From assembly GCA_027486655.1 (NCBI GenBank), contig JAIXOR010000068.1, forward strand, positions 1-34,874: DNA of 34,874 nucleotides. The letters are read 5' to 3'. The stretch's first letter is position 1; the number at the start of each line of letters is the position of its first letter. A program made the position numbers and the translations under genes. Below the pieces are notes generated by a model, which had not been told where the DNA came from, ran no database searches, and was given only the letters and a program-made list of their open reading frames with translations. Below, one piece after another: positions 18,401 to 24,956 of this stretch. Source of the stretch: Verrucomicrobiaceae bacterium (GTDB taxonomy: Bacteria > Verrucomicrobiota > Verrucomicrobiia > Verrucomicrobiales > Akkermansiaceae).

Positions 18401-18789
18401 GACACATCGTGCACGATCCGCCAGCGGAGGTAAGCGTCCGCGGCCCGGCGCAGTTCCGGATTCCCGGCGATCTCGCGCAGCTCGTGGAGGAAGTTCGCGC
18501 GGCGGGACGAATAGTTTCCCTGGCGGTTCGCCTCGAGCTGGCGGTCGATTTCCTCAAGCCCTTGTGCGGGGTTCATCGTGCCGAGGGAGGCGACGAGTCC
18601 GCGGCAGGCTTCATCCATGGCTGCCTCGTCCGCTGCGGACGGGTTTGCAGGCATGGCTTCCGCGAAAAGGTGCTGCCAGCGCTTGGCCGGAATGCGTTCG
18701 GGATAGGTGCCGAGCGATGGCGGGGCCTGATAGAAAAACGGCCCGCACGCGAGAAGCAGGGCGAGGGAGGGGAGAGCGGCGCGGCGCAT
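15412..18789 (-). CDS. very large TPR-like lipoprotein
   Basis: Function unknown. The 1,125-residue protein begins with a lipoprotein signal, LALLLACGPFF, with the acylated cysteine at C15. The body is almost wholly alpha-helical, with many degenerate TPR-like hairpins. Visible examples include FPDHPRAEAALLLLARCRI, LLAMAVVHERMGRAPEALAALETLA, FPDSAEAKRAVRF, LYPESPKAEAASLRLI and FPDGRYREDLALLEAGALI. The P-x-S/H-x-x-A spacing resembles outer-membrane TPR proteins of the YbgF/BamD kind. A surface or periplasmic scaffold is the reasonable inference. A GGAGG lies 3 bases before the ATG, one of the few clear ribosome sites in the window. It follows the DUF3142 lipoprotein by 27 bp, probably in one operon. 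Confidence 0.88.
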   Translation of the reverse strand: MRRAALPSLALLLACGPFFYQAPPSLGTYPERIPAKRWQHLFAEAMPANPSAADEAAMDEACRGLVASLGTMNPAQGLEEIDRQLEANRQGNYSSRRANFLHELREIAGNPELRRAADAYLRWRIVHDVSPPKPPPAEKPWDMEDEVFNNLKNLFEFQVKQRLTFFKDQLAGNEALMKPYWLVRRAAFQFSLADFPAAMADLDEVIAGFPDHPRAEAALLLLARCRIEQARWMQRAANAAEKTDEILAHLDETDAMLAEFITRHPQGRFTADAIGWRSAVASDQNRLGSAVALQLRRLEHQPTREITRSTLRECDRLFEALLQSPEAAAPDPLLDPEQSFDAAAVARHPLVARLFVQHCIDPAAHIALPLWWDYGESGGRTTIDFLKRRILRPTPFVRLALAELGRELVKARSVPDATTLTLLAWSATEEGEHEQALALLEKISADALTDEALLAMAVVHERMGRAPEALAALETLATRHPASPLLEDLRYRRSHLLHRCGQAGRAILEMLPLVVHSMPPGADPAQTVPGVEPLRLHPAEQLAQWLDTLLQFSPLDQLGIALAGCSRPEHAGLLRDAIRMRALAAEDFPLAAAHLSGPDAADPVEDWPPTPLDKARFMTREAWDRDAAPLAELHGRLGGSPPPTEAGRIHLAIAREWMKQRGRLTLPSLSLCRYAASEEEKQELLRRRNALELGFTKDQVHRELDRRDEATHALEHARIAAESEDPAVAAAALELANECLFRRAEFSLYQKSRAMETDATALSAEFHKRLITRFPDSAEAKRAVRFTFTPAAGPWMPGDYNPYNSASALIGALHGYRLGQEPDDSEALGKIETIRSDFESLDPKAAPAATRKRIETAKRQLDEARALMVATDPRDVVRVIDRLDDLMAASRVPGVRGEDLSRYAAGDHAELPPGFRSLLDYRERLATTTDADGNETGPKNDSIAGWREFLELYPESPKAEAASLRLIRLIARQFRTSRRIAAFHFPEAPIPGGYKRVEVTRMDPANDPEAVIAAIRAHEQRFPDGRYREDLALLEAGALIDAGRFPRALSLLDAVLSNPVQKDLHVIAALELADIAQRLLIPEERAAVAKALRNSPAQMERVRMMVDGDTFLSRAKPLMPWLAGG

Positions 18790-18816
18790 GATCCTCCGAT
18801 AGAGGAAACCACCGGA

Positions 18817-20157
18817 TTATCGAGCCGAATCCACGCGATCCACCGCTTGGTCCTCCACGATCCCGCGGAGGCTCCACCGCAGGCCATCCGGATTCCCGAC
18901 CAATGGCCCGGAGTCAAGCGATGCACCCGCCGGCAGTTTCGAGAAACGCAGAATCAGCGAGGTAGCCAGCTCCGGAGGCAGTCCGCCTGCTCCTTCCGCG
19001 GTCGCAAAACCCGCGGGCGAAGCGGATCGGAAGGAACCAACGTGCCCGGCTCCGACTTCCAGTTCCCACACGCCGGCCGCCAAATCGCGTGGTCCGGGGT
19101 TTTCCAGAATCACCGCGCCGGATCGGGAGATCGAGAGCCGGGGCCGTGGATCGCCGGTCGCCGCGAGGTGGGCGGGGCTGTAGGCTGCCTGAAGTCCCGG
19201 GCCCGGCAGCGCGAAGTAAAGAATCCCGCGGGCACCGGCCCTGTCGGCGGCATCCACCATGGCGGAGAGCGCACCCGCTTCCGGCATGCGGTGGACGGTG
19301 ATGCCATCGCGAGGAACCCGGGTTCCTGCCAGGTCCACGGCTTTCGAGATATCGAAGAGCGTGACCCCTCCGCCAAGCGAGCGGGCCTTGAGGTCGGGAT
19401 GGAAGAACACCTCGTCATGCCGCCAGCCGCGGAGATGGCCGATGAGCGCGCCCTGGTGATCGAATACCGAAAGCCGTTCAAAGTTCGGCAAACCCGCCAG
19501 CCAGGGTTTTTCACAGGTGCTCCACAGCGCGATCAGGCGCGCCACTTCCGCATCGGCCATCGGCTGGAAGCGGCGATCCCTGACGTCCTGCGCCGCGTCC
19601 GGCTCCAAATCATAAAACATCGGTGCCAGCGAAGACACCGCCGCCGTGAGCTTTGCAAACTGCGGATGCCGCGGCCAGCCGGCGAGCGCCGTGATCGAGA
19701 TCCTGCACGGCGCGATCTCCCGGCCCAACGATTCGAGAAACGTCGCGTATCGATCTAACAATCTATCAGGGCAATCGAAGTCCAGCTGGATTTCTCGCAG
19801 CTCCGCTCCTTCGGACCACCCCCGGATCGCTGCGGCCAGTGTGCCCGCGGCCGCCGGGGAGCCGAGGAACGCGGTCTCCGGATGGATGCGGAATACCGGA
19901 ATGATGGAAGCGTCACGGAACGGTGCGGAAATCCGCGTGAGGCTCCAGGTTCCGTGTTTCCAGCCACATTCCGCCGCCTGCCAATAGAGCTTGTTTGCAC
20001 GGAGCGATTCCTTTTCCGCCACCGTGAGGGGAGAACCGCGGTGCCAGACCCAGTAGGCGGGCGGCTCCATCGGGCCGCCGCGCTGCTGCCGCACCGCTTT
20101 TCCTCCGCAAGCGGCGACCGCCAGCAGGCAGGCAAGGGCGGCGGTCCTGGCATTCAT
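18817..20157 (-). CDS. DUF3142-family lipoprotein
   Basis: This is a 446-residue lipoprotein with a type II signal, CLLAVAACGG, and the acylated cysteine at C17. The central part matches DUF3142: AYWVWHRG near residue 34, then ELREIQLDFDCP, a tyrosine/leucine-rich helix, and ISITALAGWPRHPQF, and MFYDLEPDA. The alternating strands and acidic ends of strands suggest a TIM-barrel-like fold, but no biochemical activity is established for the family to my knowledge. The C-terminal 120 residues look like beta-rich accessory sequence. Its ATG is 3 bp after the rph stop and it precedes the large TPR lipoprotein by 27 bp, so the two lipoproteins may work together. Confidence 0.8.
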   Translation of the reverse strand: MNARTAALACLLAVAACGGKAVRQQRGGPMEPPAYWVWHRGSPLTVAEKESLRANKLYWQAAECGWKHGTWSLTRISAPFRDASIIPVFRIHPETAFLGSPAAAGTLAAAIRGWSEGAELREIQLDFDCPDRLLDRYATFLESLGREIAPCRISITALAGWPRHPQFAKLTAAVSSLAPMFYDLEPDAAQDVRDRRFQPMADAEVARLIALWSTCEKPWLAGLPNFERLSVFDHQGALIGHLRGWRHDEVFFHPDLKARSLGGGVTLFDISKAVDLAGTRVPRDGITVHRMPEAGALSAMVDAADRAGARGILYFALPGPGLQAAYSPAHLAATGDPRPRLSISRSGAVILENPGPRDLAAGVWELEVGAGHVGSFRSASPAGFATAEGAGGLPPELATSLILRFSKLPAGASLDSGPLVGNPDGLRWSLRGIVEDQAVDRVDSAR

Positions 20158-20160
20158 GGT

Positions 20161-20940
20161 CTAACGGCCGAAGGCGGCCGCGAGCGACGCAAGGTCGGCG
20201 GGCGCGGCGCGGTCGGCGGTGAGGATGGCGGCCTTCTGTTTGGAAACGATGTCCGCCACACCCTTGCGCGAGAGTTCGAGCATGGCTGTCATCTCCGCGG
20301 CAGTGAAGACGGCTTCTTCGCCGCTGCCCTGCACCTCGACGAATTCGCCCGCCTCGGTCATCACCACGTTGAAGTCCACACTGGCGTCCTTGTCCTCCAC
20401 GTAGTTGAGGTCCAACACCGGCTCGCCCTGATAGACACCGGCGGAGACCGCGGCCACGAGTTTCCGGATCGGGAAATCCCGGAGCTTGCCCGCGGACATC
20501 AGCTTGTTGAAGGCGATGGCCATAGCCACGCAGCCGCCGGTCACCGAAGCCGTCCGCGTGCCGCCATCCGCCTGCAGGACGTCGCAGTCGATCCATACCG
20601 TGCGCTGGCCGATTTTCTTCAGATCCACCACCGCCCGCAGCGAGCGGCCGATCAGACGCTGGATTTCCGACGAGCGTCCATCGATCTTGCCGCGGGTGAC
20701 GTCGCGTTGTTTGCGATCGAGCGTCGAGTAGGGGAGCATCGAGTATTCGGCGGTGAGCCAACCGCCCTCCACCTTCTGCACGCGCATCCAGCGCGGCACA
20801 TCTTCCTCGATGGTGGCGGAGCAGATGACACGGGTGTTGCCGAAGGAGACCAGCACGGATCCGGTGGCGTGTGGCGCCACGTTCGGGATGAAGGAAATCT
20901 CGCGGAGCTCGTCGTGTTTTCTGCCGTCAGGGCGTGTCAT
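20161..20940 (-). CDS. rph: ribonuclease PH
   Basis: RNase PH is a phosphate-dependent 3'-to-5' exoribonuclease that trims tRNA precursors. The 259-residue protein is collinear with the family. RPDGRKHDELREI opens it, GNTRVICSATIEEDVPRWM and WLTAEYSMLPYST follow, then RKQRDVTRGKIDGRSSEIQRLIGRSLR, and DVLQADGGTRTASVTGG. The last lies in the phosphate-binding and catalytic region. The usual length is about 240, so the C-terminus carries a small extension. The ATG at 20940 is preferred over the longer open frame because it places the conserved start two residues ahead of RPDGR. It lies 14 bp after the methyltransferase stop. Confidence 0.96.
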   Translation of the reverse strand: MTRPDGRKHDELREISFIPNVAPHATGSVLVSFGNTRVICSATIEEDVPRWMRVQKVEGGWLTAEYSMLPYSTLDRKQRDVTRGKIDGRSSEIQRLIGRSLRAVVDLKKIGQRTVWIDCDVLQADGGTRTASVTGGCVAMAIAFNKLMSAGKLRDFPIRKLVAAVSAGVYQGEPVLDLNYVEDKDASVDFNVVMTEAGEFVEVQGSGEEAVFTAAEMTAMLELSRKGVADIVSKQKAAILTADRAAPADLASLAAAFGR

Positions 20941-20954
20941 GCGGGCAGTCAACG

Positions 20955-21806
20955 TCACGATGCGGTGGGCGGCAAGCCCGCAGCTTGTCCCGGCGATCCA
21001 TCCGCGCCGCCGGGCTTGGTGAATCCGAGGCAACGATAGGTCATGTCCCCGTTGTGGAGCGCATGGTGGATGCGCGATCCTTTCACTCCGGCAAAGTCCC
21101 GCCCGAGCTGGTGCAGCCACTTCGGAAGGGATCTCTCAAGCAGCGAACGGGAGCGCTCGGAGTTGGCCTCCATGCCCCGCATGACTTCGGCACCGATGTT
21201 TTCATCGCAGTCCACCCGCAGTCCGCAACCCGCGATGGCCTCCTCCCAGGCGGGGATGCTCTGGGCAAAGCGGAAGTCGGCGTAAAGAAACCGGCCACCC
21301 GGCCTCAGCACACGTTTCACTTCAGATAAAAACTCCGGCAGATCCGGATAGCAGTGGGATGCCTCCACGTTGATCACCACGTCGAAGGAATCCGCCGCAA
21401 ATGGCAGGGCGCAGGCGTCGCCGGTGACGAAGTCGAGCCCCGCCACCGCATGGCGGCTGCGGCAGAAGGCGATGCCCGCCGGGTTGAGGTCCAGCCCGGT
21501 GTAGCGCCGCGGATGGAAGGTCCTCGTGAGATACGAAGCTCCGCCACCGTGCCCGCAGCTCACCTCCAGCACCTCGCGGCCGACCAGATCCGCCTGGGCG
21601 GCGGTGTGGTGATAAAGCTGGATGCAGTGGCGGTCCCGCTCATCCCCGGACGCGAGCGGAATGCCCATCGGCGGATCCGTTTCAAAGGCATAGTTGAGGA
21701 AAACAAGGTCCTCCTCGGCGGTCCGCCGGGTGAGAAAGGGATACCAAATCCGCCACACCGCCTTGCGGAGCGTCTGGTTGCCGAGCAGGTGGTCGATGAC
21801 AGGCAT
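20955..21806 (-). CDS. class I SAM-dependent methyltransferase
   Basis: This 283-residue protein has the Rossmann-type methyltransferase core. Motif I is VLEVSCGHGGGASYL (79-93), motif II the acidic YTGLDLNPAGI, motif III GDACALPFAADSFDVVINVEASHCYPD, and motif IV/V VLRPGGRFLYADFR. The N-terminal 75 residues and the CGHGGG loop resemble enzymes that methylate complex lipids, such as mycobacterial phthiotriol methyltransferases. That is resemblance, not proof of substrate. The start at 21806 is an ATG 13 bp after the rpe stop; the longer open frame overlaps rpe out of frame. No ribosome site is obvious. Confidence 0.88.
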   Translation of the reverse strand: MPVIDHLLGNQTLRKAVWRIWYPFLTRRTAEEDLVFLNYAFETDPPMGIPLASGDERDRHCIQLYHHTAAQADLVGREVLEVSCGHGGGASYLTRTFHPRRYTGLDLNPAGIAFCRSRHAVAGLDFVTGDACALPFAADSFDVVINVEASHCYPDLPEFLSEVKRVLRPGGRFLYADFRFAQSIPAWEEAIAGCGLRVDCDENIGAEVMRGMEANSERSRSLLERSLPKWLHQLGRDFAGVKGSRIHHALHNGDMTYRCLGFTKPGGADGSPGQAAGLPPTAS

Positions 21807-21819
21807 GGCGCGCGGGATC

Positions 21820-22491
21820 TCAGGCCGAACGGATGGCGGCGATCGCGGCCGCCATGTCCGCAGCACGGAAGGTCGAGGATCCGGCGACCATGACATTGGC
21901 CCCGGCGCTGCCACAACGGGCCGCAGTGCCGGCATCGATGCCACCGTCCACCTCGATGTGGAAGGAGTGGCCGGCCTCGCTCCGCAACGCCGCTGCTGCC
22001 GAGATTTTTTCCAGCACTTCCGGCATGAATGCCTGGCCGCCGAAGCCCGGCACCACGGTCATGCACAGCAGCAGGTCAATCTCGCCGAGAAATGGCTCCA
22101 CTGCGGCGATCGGCGTGGCGGGGTTGAGCGCCAACCCGGCCTGCAGACCCGCGGCGCGGATCCGGCCCAGCGTTTCCGCGACGTCGTGGTCCGCCTCGAC
22201 GTGCACAGTGATCAGGTCCGCGCCGGCATCGATGAAACGCTGCAGGAAATGATCCGGCCGGGAAATCATCAGGTGGACGTCCAGAAAGATCGGACTGCTC
22301 CGGTTCACCGTATCCACCACCGCCGGGCCGAACGAGATGTTGTCCACGAAATGGCCATCCATCACATCGAGATGCATCCAGTCCGCACCTGCGGCTTCGG
22401 CGCGCCTCACTTCGTCTCCAATCTTCGAGAAATCCGCCGCCAGCAACGAGGGGGCGACGATGCGGTCATGATGGGTGGATTTCGCAATCAC
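21820..22491 (-). CDS. rpe: ribulose-phosphate 3-epimerase
   Basis: This enzyme interconverts ribulose 5-phosphate and xylulose 5-phosphate in the pentose phosphate pathway. The TIM-barrel landmarks are all present: IVAPSLLAADF at the start, WMHLDVMDGHFVDNISFGP with a metal-binding His-Asp pair, FLDVHLMI, VVPGFGGQAFMPEVL, and the phosphate-binding IEVDGGID and ANVMVAGSS. No in-frame ATG exists near the expected start. I chose GTG at 22491, giving 223 residues, close to the usual 220; a GTG at 22527 is possible but adds twelve residues in a stretch resembling an intergenic repeat. It heads the five-gene leftward operon and is divergent from tadA. Confidence 0.94.
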   Translation of the reverse strand: MIAKSTHHDRIVAPSLLAADFSKIGDEVRRAEAAGADWMHLDVMDGHFVDNISFGPAVVDTVNRSSPIFLDVHLMISRPDHFLQRFIDAGADLITVHVEADHDVAETLGRIRAAGLQAGLALNPATPIAAVEPFLGEIDLLLCMTVVPGFGGQAFMPEVLEKISAAAALRSEAGHSFHIEVDGGIDAGTAARCGSAGANVMVAGSSTFRAADMAAAIAAIRSA

Positions 22492-22613
22492 GACGCAGAC
22501 CGAACCACGAAGCACGCGGCAAGACACGGAAAAACTTCGTTGGCCACGGGCAGCCTGCTCACTCCACGAGAAATCCGCGTGCGCTCCGGCATCATGTCGT
22601 TTACCCCTCGGCC

Positions 22614-23141
22614 GTGGACGACGAGAGCCCGATCATCGATTTGCAGAGCGACGCCTATTTCATGGGCCAGGCCCTGCGTGAGGCGCGCAAGGCCTATGCA
22701 GCGGGAGAGGTGCCCTGCGGCGCGGTCGTCGTGAAGGAAGGCCGGATCATTTCGCGGGCCTGGAACCAGGTGGAGACCCTCAAGGACGCCACCGCCCATG
22801 CCGAGATGCTCGCACTCACCGCCGCCCAGCAAAGTGTGGGCGACTGGCGGCTGGAGAAATGCACACTCTATGTGACCAAGGAACCCTGCCCGATGTGCGC
22901 CGGGGCCATCGTCCATTGCCGACCCGAGCGCGTGGTCTTCGGCGTCTCCGATCCCAAGGGCGGCGCGGCCGGCGGCTGGATCAACCTCCTCGAATCCAAC
23001 CCGCCCCTCAACCACCGCTGCGATGTGACCTCCGGCGTGCTGGGCGAGGAATGCCTCTACCTGCTCCAAAGCTTCTTCCGCGAGGCGCGCGAACGGAAAA
23101 AGCTCGAACGAGGTGCCGAGGTGGCGGAACAAGAAGATTGA
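22614..23141 (+). CDS. tadA: tRNA-specific adenosine deaminase
   Basis: TadA converts adenosine 34 of tRNA-Arg(ACG) to inosine, allowing wobble decoding. The 175-residue protein has the zinc-dependent cytidine/adenosine deaminase motifs: H62-A63-E64 (HAEM) with the proton-shuttling glutamate, and PCPMC with C92 and C95. GEVPCGAVVV precedes them, and NHRCDVTSGVL matches the C-terminal TadA segment. The start is GTG at 22614; the next ATG (22662) would cut into the first helix. It is divergent from rpe with about 120 bp between. A charged C-terminal tail of about 20 residues exceeds the core. Confidence 0.93.
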   Translation: MDDESPIIDLQSDAYFMGQALREARKAYAAGEVPCGAVVVKEGRIISRAWNQVETLKDATAHAEMLALTAAQQSVGDWRLEKCTLYVTKEPCPMCAGAIVHCRPERVVFGVSDPKGGAAGGWINLLESNPPLNHRCDVTSGVLGEECLYLLQSFFREARERKKLERGAEVAEQED

Positions 23142-23281
23142 ACCGCACAGCCGCAAAGGCCGCAAAGGGACGCAAACCCGGGTAAAGTTCGGATTTCTGG
23201 AAACGTTTCGGAATCTCTTTGCGGTTCCTCTCTTCCCTTCCCGCGCTTGCAGTCTCTGCCGCGGCCCGTTAACACCCTTCC
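23142..23281. repeat. CCGCAAAGG short-repeat intergenic element
   Basis: Between tadA and holA there are two tandem copies of CCGCAAAGG (23151-23159 and 23160-23168), flanked by degenerate copies CCGCACAG and GACGCAAA. An inverted copy, CTCTTTGCGGTT, lies at 23215-23226. The arrangement can fold into a loose stem over about 80 bp. Similar short direct repeats with AAAG cores are widespread between genes in environmental genomes. A related string, rich in CACGAAG and CACGG, lies at 22505-22530 upstream of rpe. Confidence 0.6.
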
Positions 23282-24439
23282 GTGGCCGCGAAACCTAAAG
23301 CCCCATCCTCCGGAAATCTCTTCGCCGTCGTCGGCAGCGATGAAGGCCTCGTCCGCGAGAAGGCGCTCGAACTCTATAACGGCCTCACCGGCGGCGTGGA
23401 CGATGGATTCACCCACGAAACCATCGATGGCATCGCGGACAACTCGGACTCCGCCTTCGACATCTGCTCATCGGTCGTCCAGGCCCTGCAAACCATCCCC
23501 ATGTTCGGCGGCGACAAGGTCGTCTGGCTGCGCAACGCGAATTTCCTCGGCGACAACGTGACCGGCCGCTCGCAGCGCACCGAGGCCGGCGTGGAAAGCC
23601 TGCGCGCCACGCTGGAAAACGGCCTGCCGGATGGCGTGAAGTTCCTCCTCACCGCCCAGGGCGTGGACAAGCGCCGCTCGTTCTGGAAATTCATCGAAAA
23701 AGCCGCGGTCGTCCAGGTGCACGATCGCATCGATACCAGCCGCGACGACTGGCAGGACCAGGTGGCCGCGCTCGTCACCCGCCGCGCCGCCGACCTCGGC
23801 CTCGACTTCGAGCCGGACGCCCTCGCCATCTTCGTCATGCTCGCCGGCGAGCAGTCCCAGCAAATCGGCAACGAACTCGAAAAACTCGACCTCTACCTCG
23901 GACCCGAACGCCGCATCATCACCGAGGAGGATGTGAACCTGCTCGTCCCCCTCAGCCGCGCCGCCGTCGTTTTCGAAATCGGCAAGGCGATCCAGACCGG
24001 CAACGCCTCGCGCGCCATCAAGCTCATCGACCAGCAGCTCGCCGCGGACGAGTCCGCCATCGGCATCATGCGCGCCTCCATCATCGGGGTTGTTAGAAAC
24101 CTCTACATGGCGCGCCTCATCATGGACCGCTTCAAGGTCTCCGCCGCGAACTACAACTCGTTCTCCGGCGCCCTCAACCGCCTTCCCGAGCAGGACCGCG
24201 CCTGGCTGCCCCAGAAAAAGGACGGCAGCGGCGTGAACGTCTTCCCCATCTTCCTCGCCGCGCCCAATGCCGGGAACTTCGAACTCGAGGGCCTCCAGGA
24301 CGTCATGGAAGCCACCCTCAAGGCCGACCAGTCCCTCGTCACCACCGGCCTCGACCACCGCCTGGTCCTCCACCGCCTGATCGTGGAAATCGCCTCCGCG
24401 AGGAAAACTCCCGCCCGCCGGAATCCCGCCCGCCGATGA
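23282..24439 (+). CDS. holA: DNA polymerase III delta subunit-like clamp loader protein
   Basis: This 385-residue protein matches HolA, the subunit that opens the beta clamp in the clamp-loader complex. The N-terminal AAA-like fold starts with GNLFAVVGSDEGLVREKAL (11-29). VQALQTIPMFGGDKVVWLRNANFL corresponds to the beta-interacting region, and KFLLTAQGVDKRRSFWKFI to the family's next block. The helical collar lies in the C-terminal half (FEIGKAIQTGNASRAIKLIDQQL and after). The initiation codon is GTG at 23282. The stop overlaps the ATG of the TauE-like gene by 4 bp. Function follows from family; the sequence is divergent from E. coli, as is common for delta. Confidence 0.87.
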   Translation: MAAKPKAPSSGNLFAVVGSDEGLVREKALELYNGLTGGVDDGFTHETIDGIADNSDSAFDICSSVVQALQTIPMFGGDKVVWLRNANFLGDNVTGRSQRTEAGVESLRATLENGLPDGVKFLLTAQGVDKRRSFWKFIEKAAVVQVHDRIDTSRDDWQDQVAALVTRRAADLGLDFEPDALAIFVMLAGEQSQQIGNELEKLDLYLGPERRIITEEDVNLLVPLSRAAVVFEIGKAIQTGNASRAIKLIDQQLAADESAIGIMRASIIGVVRNLYMARLIMDRFKVSAANYNSFSGALNRLPEQDRAWLPQKKDGSGVNVFPIFLAAPNAGNFELEGLQDVMEATLKADQSLVTTGLDHRLVLHRLIVEIASARKTPARRNPARR

Positions 24440-24798
24440 AACTCCTCACCTGCGCCATCCTCACCGGCCTTGCCGCCGGCCTGCTCGGCGCGCTCTGCGG
24501 CGTCGGCGGCGGCATCCTCATGGTGCCCGCCTTCGTCGGCCTGTTAGGTCTGGAGCACAAACAGGCCGTCGCCACCTCGATGGCTGTCATCATCATCACC
24601 GCCATCGCCGCCACCGCGAACAACGCCCGCACCCAGGGCCTCGTCGATTGGAAAATCGTCGCCACCGTCGGCCTCGCCTCGATGGTCGCCGCCTGGTTCG
24701 GCTCCGACCTCATGCGCAGCCTCAGCAACCAGACCCTCACCCGCATCTTCGGCGCCCTCCTCCTCGTCTTCGGCGCCCGCATGCTCTGGAAAGGCTGA
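24436..24798 (+). CDS. half-size TauE/SafE-like membrane permease
   Basis: This 120-residue protein has about four membrane segments and the TauE/SafE signature GLAAGLLGALCGVGGGILMVPAF (residues 11-33). Family members export sulfite, sulfoacetate or other organic anions and normally have about 250 residues with two inverted copies of this unit. Only one copy exists here, so it would have to act as a dimer or has lost transport function. The ATG overlaps the holA stop (ATGA), indicating coupling. The sequence is clean and ends in GARMLWKG with no sign of a frameshift to a second half. Substrate unknown. Confidence 0.82.
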   Translation: MKLLTCAILTGLAAGLLGALCGVGGGILMVPAFVGLLGLEHKQAVATSMAVIIITAIAATANNARTQGLVDWKIVATVGLASMVAAWFGSDLMRSLSNQTLTRIFGALLLVFGARMLWKG

Positions 24799-24846
24799 AA
24801 ACCCCCGCCTTCTCCCCCACCCATCCCGCCCTCCCCGGCCCCCGCT

Positions 24847-24886
24847 CGTACGGATTCCTGATGCGGCCGCATCAAGAATCCGTACG
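24847..24886. repeat. 40-bp near-perfect palindrome in a C-rich/G-rich intergenic region
   Basis: The two 20-base halves of 24847-24886 are reverse complements apart from one mismatched pair (24858 with 24875). The centre is ATGCGGCCGCAT and the outer ends are CGTACGGATTC and GAATCCGTACG. The bases to the left are C-rich and those to the right strongly G-rich. It follows the TauE-like gene by 48 bp and precedes the MFS gene by 70 bp. No T-run follows, so termination would be atypical. A REP-like element or a dimeric protein site are the alternatives. Confidence 0.75.
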
Positions 24887-24956
24887 GAGTTGTGGGGGTG
24901 GTTGGGGATTTTCCACTCGTCAGGGGCGGGTTGGGGGTGGATTAGATCGCGCTGCG

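Noticed and set aside
18409..19758. 449-codon open frame on the plus strand
   Set aside because: It is antisense to the two lipoprotein genes, which have signal peptides and family motifs; the plus-strand frame has none.
23151..23176. Tandem CCGCAAAGG copies as a CRISPR array
   Set aside because: Units are 9 bases with no spacers and no cas genes nearby.
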